Notes: generated by a model from the letters alone, not told the origin. Positions 7,274 to 16,731 are shown, numbered from the stretch's first letter. The stretch: 64,000 nucleotides of DNA from Pseudoteredinibacter isoporae (GCF_011602085.1 NZ_JAAONY010000001.1:1860001-1924000); one strand, 5' to 3'. Numbers and translations are program-made.

Positions 7274-10216
7274 ATGAAGAAAACACTGCTTTCATCTGCA
7301 GTTAAGAGCGCTATCGGCTTTTCCGCCGCAGCTCTGATTATGCCTGGCGCTGTTTATGCGCAAGAGTCTGGCGATGCTGCACAAGAGCTTGAAGAGGTAA
7401 TGGTAACGGGTTCGCGTATTCAAAAGGCGAACTTGGTAAGCTCCAGCCCTGTTACTCAGATCGGTGCTGAGGACATCCAGGTTGGCGGTATTACCCGTGT
7501 GGAAGACCTGTTAAACGACCTGCCTCAGGTAGCTGCGTCTAACAGCTCCGGTGACGCTAACGGTGCAACCGGTACTGCAACTCTTAACCTGCGTAATCTG
7601 GGTACTGTACGTACTCTGGTACTGGTTAACGGTCGTCGTCTGCCTGCGGGTTCTCCAGTAGGTGGTGGTACTGGTTCTGACTTGAACCAAATCCCAGCTG
7701 CTTTGATTAAGCGTGTTGAAATGCTGACTGGTGGTGCATCTTCTACCTACGGTTCTGACGCTGTTGCCGGTGTTGCCAACTTCATCATGGTTGACGACTT
7801 TGAAGGTGTTGAAGTTAATTATCAGCACAGCTTCTACCAGCACAAGAACGACAACGCCTACATGCAGGGCTTGAACGCTGCGAACGGTTTCACCGCTCCT
7901 ACTGGTAGCGTTTCTGACGGTCACACTGACGATTTCTCTCTGATCATTGGTGGTAACTTCGACGATGGTAAAGGTAACGTAACCGCTTACGCGACTTACC
8001 GTGAGATCGATCCTGTAAAACAGGAAGGTCGTGACTACTCTAACTGTGCATTGAATAACAGCATATCCGCTTGTGGCGGTTCATCTACTTTGCCTACCGG
8101 TCGTTTCACCGACTTCGGTACTGCTCTGAAAGGTGACGGTAACGGTGGTTTCGTATTGGGTACCGACGGTAACCCTCTGGCCGGTGCTGGCGACAGCTTC
8201 GACTTGATTACTCAGGGTAATGAGTTCGTAGATCGTAACGGTTTGTTGTACAACTACGCGCCTGCTAACTTCTACCAGCGCCCAGATGAGCGTTATACCG
8301 CTGGTGTTTTCGCCCGTTATGAAGTGAACGATAAGGCTGAGTTCTACGCCGAATTGAACTTCATGGACGATCAGACCAATGCTCAGATCGCTCCTTCCGG
8401 TGCATTCTTTGTAACCAGCACTTTGCCATGTGGTAACCCACTGCTTTCCGAGCAGCAGTTCCAGGCAGTGTGTGGTGCTAACGGCCTGACCAAAGACCAG
8501 ACCCAGAACGTATTTATCGGTCGTCGTAACGTTGAAGGTGGTTTCCGTAACCAAGACATCCGTCACACCTCTTTCCGTGGTGTATTCGGTCTGCGCGGTG
8601 ACCTGAACGAGACTTGGTCTTACGACATGTACTACTCGTACTCTGAAGTTTCTTACGAGGGTACTTATAACAACGAATTGTCTACTACCCGTATCGGTCG
8701 TGCACTGGACGCGGTAACTGACGCAAACGGCAACACTGTATGTCGTTCTGTTGTAGACGGTTCTGATCCTAACTGTGTACCTTGGAACGTTTTCCAAACT
8801 GGTGGCGTAACTCAAGCTCAAATCAACTACCTGCAGATTCCTCTGTTTGATCGCGGTACTACCGATCAGAAAGTTATCTCTGCATTCGTAGCGGGTGACC
8901 TGGGCGATTACGACATCAAGATGCCTGCTGCTGATAACGGCATTCAGGTTGCGGTTGGTCTGGAATATCGTAAAGATAACCTGGACTACAACCCGGATTT
9001 GAACTACCAGAGCGGTGATGGTGCTGGTCAGGGTGGTCCAATCCCAGCTGTTGAAGGTGGCTTCGAAGTTAAAGAGATCTACGGTGAGATTTCTATTCCT
9101 TTGGTTGAAGGTCGTGAGTTTGCTGAAGAGCTGACTCTGGACTTGGGTTACCGTTACTCTGACTACTCTACTGACGTAGACACTGACACTTATAAAGTGG
9201 CTCTGGGTTGGGCACCAAGCACTGACTTTAAAGTACGTGGTAGCTACCAGAAAGCGGTTCGTCACGCTAACGTTCGTGAGTTGTTCCGTCCTCAGTCTAT
9301 TACTCTGTACGATATGGATGCTGATCCATGTGCTGGCGCGACCCCAACTGCTACTCTTGAGCAGTGTGCGCGCACTGGCGTAACTGCTGGTCAGTACGGC
9401 AGCATTGCTGATTCCCCGGCCGGTCAGTACAACCAGTTGTCTGGTGGTAACCCTGACCTGAACCCAGAAAGTTCTGAAACCGTTTCTTACGGCTTCATCT
9501 GGACTCCTGAGTTCGCTGACGGTCTGACTGTTACTGTTGACTACTACAACATCGAAATTACCGATGCGATCGATTCCATCAGCCCAGAAACTACTCTGAA
9601 TCAGTGTTTGAACACTGGTGATGACCAGTTCTGTAGCCTGGTTAACCGTGGTCCTGTATCCGGTACGCTTTGGTTGGGTACTGACAACATCGTAGCAACC
9701 AACATCAACATCGGTTTCGTTGAAACTGAAGGTTTGGACTTCACTTTCGAATACGAATTCGACGTTGCTGATCTGGGTTCTGTAGCTATCATGAACAATG
9801 GTAACTTCGTACTGAAATACGATCAGGAAGAGTACCCAGGTGCGGGTATCGAGAGTTGTGAGGGTACTTGGGGTGGTGCATGTGGTGCTCCAACTCACGA
9901 CTTCAAGAACAACTTGCGTGTAACCTGGCACACTCCTTGGGATCTGAGCCTGTCTTCTACTTTCCGTCACACTGCGGAAATCGAAGCTAAGAGCTCTACT
10001 CAGTTGGATCTGGGTGCCCGTACTTACTGGGATCTGGGTGCGATCTATCAGCTGAACGAAGAAACTACCTTCCGCGCTGGTGTTCAGAACGTACTGGATC
10101 GTGAGCCTCCATTTGCTAACGGTGGTCCATCCATCTTTGGTAACGGTAACACCTTCCCAGGTACTTACGACGCATTGGGTCGTTACATCTTCTTGGGTGC
10201 AACTATGTCTTTCTAA
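7274..10216 (+). CDS. TonB-dependent outer-membrane receptor, likely very highly expressed
   Basis: A 980-residue receptor with a signal peptide of about 30 residues (ending AVYAQ), a TonB box at EEVMVTGSRI (about 40-49), and a plug domain with the LVLVNGRR motif near residue 117. The remainder is a beta-barrel ending in aromatic F (LGATMSF), typical of outer-membrane insertion. It should import a ligand using TonB energy; the ligand is unknown. Codon use is strikingly uniform: ggt, ctg, aac, gac, cgt and act dominate far more than in neighbouring genes. This marks a gene under strong selection for translation. A strong terminator at 10239-10268 follows. AGGGG eight bases before the ATG fixes the start. 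No partner regulator is adjacent. Confidence 0.93.
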   Translation: MKKTLLSSAVKSAIGFSAAALIMPGAVYAQESGDAAQELEEVMVTGSRIQKANLVSSSPVTQIGAEDIQVGGITRVEDLLNDLPQVAASNSSGDANGATGTATLNLRNLGTVRTLVLVNGRRLPAGSPVGGGTGSDLNQIPAALIKRVEMLTGGASSTYGSDAVAGVANFIMVDDFEGVEVNYQHSFYQHKNDNAYMQGLNAANGFTAPTGSVSDGHTDDFSLIIGGNFDDGKGNVTAYATYREIDPVKQEGRDYSNCALNNSISACGGSSTLPTGRFTDFGTALKGDGNGGFVLGTDGNPLAGAGDSFDLITQGNEFVDRNGLLYNYAPANFYQRPDERYTAGVFARYEVNDKAEFYAELNFMDDQTNAQIAPSGAFFVTSTLPCGNPLLSEQQFQAVCGANGLTKDQTQNVFIGRRNVEGGFRNQDIRHTSFRGVFGLRGDLNETWSYDMYYSYSEVSYEGTYNNELSTTRIGRALDAVTDANGNTVCRSVVDGSDPNCVPWNVFQTGGVTQAQINYLQIPLFDRGTTDQKVISAFVAGDLGDYDIKMPAADNGIQVAVGLEYRKDNLDYNPDLNYQSGDGAGQGGPIPAVEGGFEVKEIYGEISIPLVEGREFAEELTLDLGYRYSDYSTDVDTDTYKVALGWAPSTDFKVRGSYQKAVRHANVRELFRPQSITLYDMDADPCAGATPTATLEQCARTGVTAGQYGSIADSPAGQYNQLSGGNPDLNPESSETVSYGFIWTPEFADGLTVTVDYYNIEITDAIDSISPETTLNQCLNTGDDQFCSLVNRGPVSGTLWLGTDNIVATNINIGFVETEGLDFTFEYEFDVADLGSVAIMNNGNFVLKYDQEEYPGAGIESCEGTWGGACGAPTHDFKNNLRVTWHTPWDLSLSSTFRHTAEIEAKSSTQLDLGARTYWDLGAIYQLNEETTFRAGVQNVLDREPPFANGGPSIFGNGNTFPGTYDALGRYIFLGATMSF

Positions 10217-10238
10217 TCTCTTGATTAGTTAGCTGGTT

Positions 10239-10268
10239 AAAAAGCCGCAAGCTTGCTTGCGGCTTTTT
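10239..10268 (+). terminator. Rho-independent terminator of the TonB receptor
   Basis: AAAAAGCCGCAAGC (10239-10252), a two-base loop, then the exact complement (10255-10268) and a T-run. It is a strong hairpin 22 bases past the receptor stop codon. Confidence 0.92.
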
Positions 10269-10291
10269 TTATGGGCGCAATAAAATTGTTG

Positions 10292-10347
10292 AGAAGTTAG
10301 AAGTTAGAAGTTAGAAGTTAGGGAAATAGAAGCTAGGGAAATAGAAG
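10292..10347. repeat. Short tandem repeats
   Basis: Four head-to-tail copies of AGAAGTT occupy 10292-10319. Two copies of GGGAAATAGAAG (10321-10332 and 10336-10347), 15 bases apart start to start, follow directly. They lie between the receptor terminator and the next gene. Nothing indicates a coding or CRISPR role; slippage-generated filler is the simplest reading. Confidence 0.75.
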
Positions 10348-10397
10348 AAGGGTGGGCCGCAGAGCGACCCGGGCGCGTGAGTTCGCTGGCTTGGGGC

Positions 10398-10874
10398 CTA
10401 GCGAATGCGTTTAACTTTGGTGCTCTTGTCTTTATCAATAATGGTCAGCACTTGTAAGCCGAAGAAGTTGGTGTTGATTATGACTTCAGGATTTTCCATA
10501 TTGACCGTCCAGCGAGTGCCGCCTTTCTGGTTGCGTTGCTGCCAAACCTGGCCGTTTTCCAAATAGAACTTGGTGTTACCTTTCCAGCCTTTGAACGTAC
10601 CTTTAATTCGGCTACGTATTTCTGTTTTGGTCTCTTCCTGTACGGCTTTGACGTTTTGGCGTATCAGGGCTGAGTCTTTGGCTGTGTATTTGATCAGCCA
10701 GCTATTCAAGGCTTCCATTTCGCTGTCACTGAGTTTATTCAAGCCGCTTTTCTGGAATTCCTCTTCATTCATGAGCTTTTTAATGCCTGGGAAGTCATTG
10801 GCTTGAACCTGACCGATGGTCGCCAAAAGCATTGAGCTGAGCAGGGTGGTTTTTAGCAAAAGTTTAGAGGTCAT
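10398..10874 (-). CDS. Exported protein of unknown function
   Basis: A 158-residue protein with a clear signal peptide (cleavage after IGQVQA, residue 25). The mature part has an acidic helical segment (KKLMNEEEFQKSGLNKLSD, then SEMEALNSWL). It ends in a beta-rich domain with FKGWKGNTKFYLENGQVWQQ and a C-terminal basic strand (STKVKRIR). I recall similar uncharacterised proteins in marine gammaproteobacteria and xanthomonads; no activity is established. The block around residues 90-158 looks like a small SH3-like or OB-like barrel, but that is inference. It stands alone between two TonB receptors, separated from the first by a terminator. A ribosome site is weak but the signal peptide fixes the start. 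Confidence 0.8.
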   Translation of the reverse strand: MTSKLLLKTTLLSSMLLATIGQVQANDFPGIKKLMNEEEFQKSGLNKLSDSEMEALNSWLIKYTAKDSALIRQNVKAVQEETKTEIRSRIKGTFKGWKGNTKFYLENGQVWQQRNQKGGTRWTVNMENPEVIINTNFFGLQVLTIIDKDKSTKVKRIR

Positions 10875-10952
10875 AAGGCGAGTCCGTGAATATTGTTGTT
10901 AGTTTTGGATGCGGGTCTTCGCAAAAGGTTTCATCTCTGAAGCGCTAATGAC

Positions 10953-13901
10953 CTACATAAAATGATAATTAAAGCGAGTGTACCAGTAACGGCCTTTAAT
11001 ATCATAAGTACGGGCATCGTGGTTATCGAGAAAGGCAGAATCAAAGAAAGGGGGGCTCTGATCAAAGACGTTGTCCACGCCGAGGCTAAGGCGCATTTTT
11101 TTGTTGAGGTCGTAACTCAGTTGGATGTTCTGGTTTAGCCAGCTTGCGGTTTTGCGGAGCGTTTGGGTGCTCATCACCGTTTCTTCAACAGGGCTGACAT
11201 AGTGAATGTTGTAGTTCAGTTGCCAGCGTTGCTTCTTGTATCGAATGCCGGTGCTGACTTTCCACTTGGGAAGGGCGCCATTGCCTTCGGAGGCTTGATC
11301 GGCAAAAGTACCCGCCAGATTTTCGCTGCGTTGATCCGGGCTACTTTGTTCACGGTAGCGATAAATATGCGCTGCGTTTAAAGAGACATCCAGATGCCCG
11401 CCCAGCAAGGGAAGTCTTTTGTAGTGCACTTGAATATCGAGCCCGCCGATATTGCGGCGACCTATGTTAAGATTCGGCGCGATCACTTGTCGTATGTTGC
11501 CGGCTTCATCTCGTGTGATTAATTCCTGAAAGCGCCCGAATTCTGCATTTTGGTTAATCACAAATTGGGCGCTGGCGTCGACGACATTGCGCTGGCTGAT
11601 GTCAAAGTAATCAACGCTCAGGTAGAAATTTCCGAGGCTGGAAGGGGTCCAGACAAAACCCAAAGTGCTGGTGTCGGCCAGTTCGGCCTTGAGGTCGGTG
11701 TTGCCCGCATTCAAGGTCAGGAATTGATTGAGGCTTGGGTCTGACAGCTCGGTGCAGCCTGGAAGCACTCCGATATTGGCAGGGTTTGCACAAGGGTCAT
11801 TAAGCGTTAAAAAAGAAGCGCTTTCTCCAGCGTGGAGTTCTTTTAAGCTGGGGGCGCGAAATCCTTCGGCATAACTGGCGCGAATCAACAGGTCGCTAAT
11901 CGGGCGGTAACGAATGCCTGCTTTGGGCGAGGTGTTTTTACCGAAGTCACTGAATGACGAGTGACGTACTGCAAACTCGACATCCAGCATGTTGATCCAG
12001 GGGCGAGGTTTTGCCAGCGGAACAAAGAGTTCAAGAAACGCTTCTTTAACCTGGCGTTGCCCTTCTGTGTTTCCCAGAACGCCTCCGCCAACAAAAAAAC
12101 TATTGTTTCGTTCGGATAAAAATTTGGTTTTTTCTGTACGATAAACAATGCCGCCCAAAGCCTGGCTGGCGCCCGCTGCGGTGATGGCAATATCACTGCT
12201 TACTGTGGCGGAAAATTCATTGAGCTCGCTGAAGCCCGATGCTCGGGACTGCGTGCTGATAAACGACAATTGTTCGGGCGCAATTTGCCCGGAAAATAAA
12301 TCCAGTGGTTCGCATCCGTCAATATCCAACCCTTGGCATTGGCCGCTGGGGCCCAGTGCGCGTTGCAGTCTTCGTCCATCAAAAATACCACTCAATGTTT
12401 CACTGGATTCGCTTCGACTCCAGTTCCATTGTGTGGACCAATCGAGCCCTTGCCAATTGCCATCGAGTTGAATATTGCTTCGATAACTTTTGGAATCGTC
12501 ATCTTGCAGGCGTGGACCGCCTTCCAAAACTCGATAGCGTGCATCTTGAATGTCTTCACCAAATGGATTGAAAGCATTGTCTTTTGAAATGACGATGTCT
12601 TCCTGACTAAATGCGGTGAAAATGGGAGTGGAAGCAAGCGTCGCTTGTGCTTGGCTGTGGGTATACGCGAGATCGATTCCAAGTTCGATCCGTTCATGCA
12701 GTTGCCAGTTGATAAAGGCATAAGCGGCGTCTTGTGAAGATTCTGAAACGGCCGAGGTTTCTTCGGCAAAGTTGTACAGGTCTTCCGATGTGGCCGGGCG
12801 GAATCCACCTTCTCCGTCAAAGGTAACAACGTTGCCATTCGACAGTGTAAAGCGTCCTCCCGGGACACCGCTTGAGCGATTATCGCTGCCACCAAATGGT
12901 CGCCCGTCAGCATTGGCAGAAAGCGCTCGGTCTCGACTGAATATCGGGTCTCTTTGCTGGTGTGACAAAATCAGCAGCGCGTTACCTTGATCAAAATCTT
13001 TTCCAAGACTCAAATTGCTGTTGAGGCTGTTCAGATCTCCCCGGCTGCTTTGACCGTAATACTGATTAAAGCTGGCGCCGTTGTATTCCTTTTTCAGATT
13101 GATGTTGACCACACCGGCAATGGCATCTGAGCCGTATACGGCAGAGCCGCCACCTTTGAGAATCTCGATGCGCTCGATGCTGTCGGTGGATATGCTGTTC
13201 AGATCTACCGCGTCTCCGGCAAAGCCGCTATTGGCAATGCGGTGGCCATTGATTAAAACCAGGGTATTGCTGGCCGGCAGGCCGCGCAATGTTACGGTCG
13301 CCGTTCCGTCGCCACCATTACCAATCGATGTTGACGTTGAATTACCCGATACGGCGGGCATAAATTTCAACAGGTCGCCTACCGACTGTACGCCGAGTTC
13401 GGCAATCTGAGGGGCTGAGATAATATCAACCGGAGCGCTGCCAGACAGATCGTGTCGCTTGAGGCGGCTGCCAGTCAGGGGGCGGCCGATTACTGAAATT
13501 TCTTCCATCGATCCATAGTGAAAAGGGGCTTCCTGAGGATCGCTCGGGCTTCGGCTGGCTTGAAGGCGGATCACTTTGGCGCTGAGTGCGCGGTATTCTA
13601 TTCCGCTGTCTTTGAGAAGGGCGCTCAGTGCTTTTTCCAGGGGGTAATCCCCCTTAACGGCAGGGGCTTGCTTGCCGTTCAACAAGCGAGTGGGAAAGAT
13701 GATGCTGATGTTCTGGCTCTTGCCGAGTTGGATAAGGCTTCTGGCCAGATCTTGAGCGGGTAAATCGAGCTGTATATTGAGCTTTGCCTCGGCTGCGTTG
13801 GATAAGTCACTTGGCGAATCCTTTGCCCAGGCGCTTAAGGGTTGGCTTGCAGCCAGGCAGGCGGCAAGAATGGCCGGCCATTGCGATGAATACTTATGCA
13901 A
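10953..13901 (-). CDS. TonB-dependent receptor with STN signalling domain (FecA-like)
   Basis: A 982-residue outer-membrane receptor with a signal peptide (ending SAWA, residue 26). A secretin/TonB short N-terminal (STN) domain covers about residues 40-112 (LDLPAQDLARSLIQLGKSQN onward). A TonB box follows (EEISVIGRPLTG), then plug and barrel ending in aromatic F (FNYHFM). STN domains talk to an anti-sigma protein in the periplasm, and the FecR and ECF sigma genes lie directly upstream on the same strand. The three therefore form a cell-surface signalling set in which ligand binding switches on receptor transcription. The ligand is unknown; no Fur-like box is visible, so iron is not assured. 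Confidence 0.93.
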   Translation of the reverse strand: MHKYSSQWPAILAACLAASQPLSAWAKDSPSDLSNAAEAKLNIQLDLPAQDLARSLIQLGKSQNISIIFPTRLLNGKQAPAVKGDYPLEKALSALLKDSGIEYRALSAKVIRLQASRSPSDPQEAPFHYGSMEEISVIGRPLTGSRLKRHDLSGSAPVDIISAPQIAELGVQSVGDLLKFMPAVSGNSTSTSIGNGGDGTATVTLRGLPASNTLVLINGHRIANSGFAGDAVDLNSISTDSIERIEILKGGGSAVYGSDAIAGVVNINLKKEYNGASFNQYYGQSSRGDLNSLNSNLSLGKDFDQGNALLILSHQQRDPIFSRDRALSANADGRPFGGSDNRSSGVPGGRFTLSNGNVVTFDGEGGFRPATSEDLYNFAEETSAVSESSQDAAYAFINWQLHERIELGIDLAYTHSQAQATLASTPIFTAFSQEDIVISKDNAFNPFGEDIQDARYRVLEGGPRLQDDDSKSYRSNIQLDGNWQGLDWSTQWNWSRSESSETLSGIFDGRRLQRALGPSGQCQGLDIDGCEPLDLFSGQIAPEQLSFISTQSRASGFSELNEFSATVSSDIAITAAGASQALGGIVYRTEKTKFLSERNNSFFVGGGVLGNTEGQRQVKEAFLELFVPLAKPRPWINMLDVEFAVRHSSFSDFGKNTSPKAGIRYRPISDLLIRASYAEGFRAPSLKELHAGESASFLTLNDPCANPANIGVLPGCTELSDPSLNQFLTLNAGNTDLKAELADTSTLGFVWTPSSLGNFYLSVDYFDISQRNVVDASAQFVINQNAEFGRFQELITRDEAGNIRQVIAPNLNIGRRNIGGLDIQVHYKRLPLLGGHLDVSLNAAHIYRYREQSSPDQRSENLAGTFADQASEGNGALPKWKVSTGIRYKKQRWQLNYNIHYVSPVEETVMSTQTLRKTASWLNQNIQLSYDLNKKMRLSLGVDNVFDQSPPFFDSAFLDNHDARTYDIKGRYWYTRFNYHFM

Positions 13902-14080
13902 AATCGGGTGCTCTTTAATTCAGCTATTATAGCGCCTTTAAGCTCATGGCTCCGTGCTATGGTATTAAGGCGCACTGCTATTTTGTATACAAAAGTACAA
14001 ACAAGATCACATTTATAACTGAATTGAGGCAATAGCTCAAATATGGCGCGTATCAACGCACATTGAAAAGATGGGTGGCG

Positions 14081-15064
14081 CTATTTGATAAACAGCCGTG
14101 TTTTGCCGTCATCCGTCAACTCTTGTTGAATGGCAAAGGTTTGGATGATTGCGGCCAGGGTGGTGTCCGGCTCTTCCAGGCTGAAAGTGCCGGAAACCAG
14201 AGAGTAGCGCAGGCTTTCGTCGCTGGTGTCGACAGGTTCAATCAAATAGCGGTTCAGCTCTTCAAGAGCTTGTTGCAGTTTGGTTTCCTGAAACACCAGT
14301 GTCTTCTTGCGCCAGTTAATGGTTTGGCTGTCTTGCTTGGGCATAACCAGGCCAAGGCCGGTACGCTTGAAGACATTAATCTGCTGCCCTTCGCTCACGA
14401 GGGCTTTGTTACCGGCAATTTGTTCGTGGCCGGTTTTCTCGGAAACGCGCACCCGGCCTTCCGTTACAATAATATGGCTGCTTTCGCTTTTCTTGCGAAT
14501 GTTGAATTCGGTGCCGACAACATTGACTTTGGCGTCGCCCAAATCAACGCTAAGGGGGCGTGCGCTGTCGCTATTGATGTCGAAGTAAGCTTCGCCCTTA
14601 TGGAGGCTGATTAGGCGAGAGTCGTCATCGAAGTAAACATCCAGCGTAGAATTGGTGTTCAGTTCGATACTTGAGCCGTCTGGCAGCTCAATTTCCGCAA
14701 ATTCTCCCCGAGCGGTGCTGTAGCTGTTCTGGTAAACATTGCCGGGGTTGGCCTGCCAGAAGATAACGGCAGCGGCCATTAAAACAGAGGCGGCTGCGGC
14801 GCCAAGGTATTGCCAGCTAAAAGACTTGGAAACTTGGGTTTCGCGCTCGACCTTGTTGCTTGCAAACGCTGTAGCTTGCCAGGTGTCTAATACCTGATCA
14901 AAAGCTTCGGCATGCTGTGGGTCGGTTTCGAGCCAGTCGGAGAAGCGTTGTTTGTCGGACACGGCACAGCGGTCAGAGCGTAATCTGACTATCCAGTAAG
15001 CGGCTTGATCAAGCAGCTTTTGGTCTATGGCACCGTTTATGGCGCCGCTGTGTTCGGGGGTCAC
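14081..15064 (-). CDS. FecR-type anti-sigma/signal-transfer protein
   Basis: It carries an N-terminal DUF4880 segment (AAYWIVRLRSD to DPQHAEAFDQV, about residues 20-58), a single membrane span (about 86-103, YLGAAAASVLMAAAVIFW) and a FecR domain (GEFAEIELPDGSSIELN onward). A C-terminal DUF4974/STN-like piece ends the protein. I start it at the GTG at 15062-15064, six bases after AAGGA. Reading from the TTG at 15082 adds six residues without a good ribosome site. It spans the inner membrane, holding the sigma factor in the cytoplasm and sensing the STN domain of the receptor 179 bases downstream. Regulation is presumably by the sigma factor it controls. Confidence 0.9.
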   Translation of the reverse strand: MTPEHSGAINGAIDQKLLDQAAYWIVRLRSDRCAVSDKQRFSDWLETDPQHAEAFDQVLDTWQATAFASNKVERETQVSKSFSWQYLGAAAASVLMAAAVIFWQANPGNVYQNSYSTARGEFAEIELPDGSSIELNTNSTLDVYFDDDSRLISLHKGEAYFDINSDSARPLSVDLGDAKVNVVGTEFNIRKKSESSHIIVTEGRVRVSEKTGHEQIAGNKALVSEGQQINVFKRTGLGLVMPKQDSQTINWRKKTLVFQETKLQQALEELNRYLIEPVDTSDESLRYSLVSGTFSLEEPDTTLAAIIQTFAIQQELTDDGKTRLFIK

Positions 15065-15333
15065 GGCTATTCCTTGCAACAAGAGACTTTTATTTTAGGT
15101 CATATGTCGCGTAACTGGTTCTAGTTTTCAAATATCAAGGTAGAAAAATTGGTAATTTGCTGATTGCTCAAAATATAATTTGGCATTCGTTTTCTTGTAT
15201 TCCCAATTGTTCCGGTTTACACATAGCTTAGACGGTTAATATGACACTTTCCGCATCATTTAATTCAAAAAAATTTAAATTTCGCGGTGAGTCGGATTAA
15301 CGGCGGGATTAACGGTAGGAAATGGGAGGTATT

Positions 15334-15900
15334 TTAGTGTTTGAGGGCCTGATGGCATTGTCGGAGGGCGAGTAAAATGTATTTTTCGACCGAACTTACG
15401 GATACCCCCATTTCTTTGGCAATATCGCTATAGGCCAGCCCTTTAGTTCGGTGAAGCAGAAAAGCCTGTCGGGCCTTAAAGGGGAGGTCAGAGATGGTTT
15501 CTTCGATTTGAACCAGCTCCTCTTTGGCGGAAAGGAGTCTTTCCGGGGTCGCCTGATCAACATAGTTGCCGGAGGATTCTTCTATTTCGGGAGCGGTGGG
15601 AGTTTCGCTCTGCAGATAGCCTCGGTGGAGTTTGGCTCGTCGCAGTTGATCAATGGCCAGATTGGAGGCCGTTTGATAGAGATAGGCGCGAGGGTTATCC
15701 AGCTGGTCAAGATTTTCCAGCTTTTGAATGCGCAAGAAAGCACCCTGAGCAATATCTTCAGCGTCTTCTTGGTTGCGGGTTTTACGGGCAAGAAATCGAA
15801 CCAAGCCCGGGGCATGTTCGTTAAACAACTGCTCAAGAATGGATTTGTTCTTTTCCGGGCACTTGTTTTCGGAGCTATCGCCGTTGTTGTTGTTACTCAT
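15334..15900 (-). CDS. ECF RNA polymerase sigma factor (FecI-like)
   Basis: A 188-residue extracytoplasmic-function sigma factor. Region 2 is about residues 28-95 (LVRFLARKTRNQEDAEDIAQ, with the DAEDIAQ core), and region 4 about 130-185 (LPFKARQAFLLHRTKGLAYS, then IAKEMGVSVSSVEKYI). The linker is Pro/Glu-rich. It is first in the set sigma-FecR-receptor, all on the minus strand; 269 bases separate it from FecR, so FecR and the receptor may also have their own promoter. AGGG precedes the ATG at 15898-15900. It probably directs transcription of the STN receptor when FecR is triggered. Confidence 0.9.
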   Translation of the reverse strand: MSNNNNGDSSENKCPEKNKSILEQLFNEHAPGLVRFLARKTRNQEDAEDIAQGAFLRIQKLENLDQLDNPRAYLYQTASNLAIDQLRRAKLHRGYLQSETPTAPEIEESSGNYVDQATPERLLSAKEELVQIEETISDLPFKARQAFLLHRTKGLAYSDIAKEMGVSVSSVEKYILLALRQCHQALKH

Positions 15901-16399
15901 TAATCCCTAGCAAATATAGGTCTTGACTAATAAGGACTGCCTAGCGGTGCGCAAGGTCAATCGGTACTTTCTATGTCTTTTATCTTCCCGCTTTTGGCGG
16001 TGCCTGCCTGTTTAAATTTTGCGCTACTTGGTAAAAAAGTACGCTGTATTATTGTTGGCTTATCGGGCCATCATAGCAAAAGGAAAGGCGAGGCACTACC
16101 TGCTGCCAGAAGATTCCTAATAATAATGTTTGTTTTATAAGGTCCCCCTTGAGATGGGTCAATTTCCTCTAAATTCCAGAAACTTACTATAGTTGTGAGC
16201 AGTATTTGCCATTACTTAGTGAAGATTGAGTGATTTCCCCTGGTAGGTATTCAGCGTGTTACCATTCATCTTCGCTCGCGACATTGAATATGAGCAAATT
16301 CTAATAATTGTGGCCGTTGAACGCCGGAACCGCAAGCTAAAAATATAAAGGGCTGTCATAAGCCCAGGTGATTTGTTTGATAAAAACGGAGTGTAATCC
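15901..16399. other. Divergent intergenic region, sigma factor and cytochrome c
   Basis: 499 bases with no supportable gene. It separates the leftward ECF sigma gene from the rightward cytochrome c gene and should hold both promoters. I see no clear operator, repeat or structured RNA in it. Confidence 0.5.
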
Positions 16400-16702
16400 A
16401 TGAAGAAGTTAGCCCTATGTGTATTAGGTGCCGCCATGTCTATAGCCCCGCTGGTAAACGCTGCTGATGCAGCGGCGGGTAAGGCCAAGTCTGCTGTTTG
16501 TGCAGCTTGCCACGGAGCCAATGGTATCAGCGCGATTCCGCTGTATCCCAATCTGGCTGGTCAAAAAGAGCAGTATCTGCTCAAACAAATGAAAGATTTT
16601 AAATCGGGTAAGCGCCCGGATCCTGTCATGAAGGCTCAGGCTGGTCTGCTGTCCGATGCGGATATGGCAAACCTGGCCGCTTATTACGCTACTTTGAAGT
16701 AA
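16400..16702 (+). CDS. Small c-type cytochrome (monohaem, class I)
   Basis: A 100-residue precursor with a signal peptide (cleavage near VNAAD, residue 21-22). A single haem-binding motif CAACH (C34, C37, H38) follows, with a downstream Met (M77 in DPVMKAQAG) placed to be the sixth haem ligand. It resembles c553/half-c4 electron carriers of the periplasm. It probably shuttles electrons to a terminal oxidase or accepts them from a dehydrogenase. No partner is adjacent, although a formaldehyde-oxidation pair follows after the terminator. The mature size (about 80 residues) suits the family. The GGAG upstream of the ATG supports the start. Confidence 0.9.
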   Translation: MKKLALCVLGAAMSIAPLVNAADAAAGKAKSAVCAACHGANGISAIPLYPNLAGQKEQYLLKQMKDFKSGKRPDPVMKAQAGLLSDADMANLAAYYATLK

Positions 16703-16710
16703 TGATAAGG

Positions 16711-16731
16711 GGCGGGGCTCCCCGCCTTTTT
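16711..16731 (+). terminator. Rho-independent terminator of the cytochrome c gene
   Basis: GGCGGGG (16711-16717) pairs with CCCCGCC (16720-16726), and a T5 run follows, nine bases after the stop codon. Confidence 0.88.

Noticed and set aside
8081-9970. Long open frame (629 codons) on the minus strand inside the TonB receptor
   Set aside because: It is a by-product of the strongly biased codon use of the plus-strand receptor gene. Its translation is low-complexity Thr/Val/Ser-rich with no domain, and there is no ribosome site.
10292-10347. Possible CRISPR-like repeats
   Set aside because: Repeat units are 7 and 12-15 bases, head to tail without spacers, and no cas genes are present.
12392-12913. 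173-codon minus-strand frame inside the STN receptor gene
   Set aside because: It is a different frame of the same strand within a well-supported receptor; no start signal or domain.
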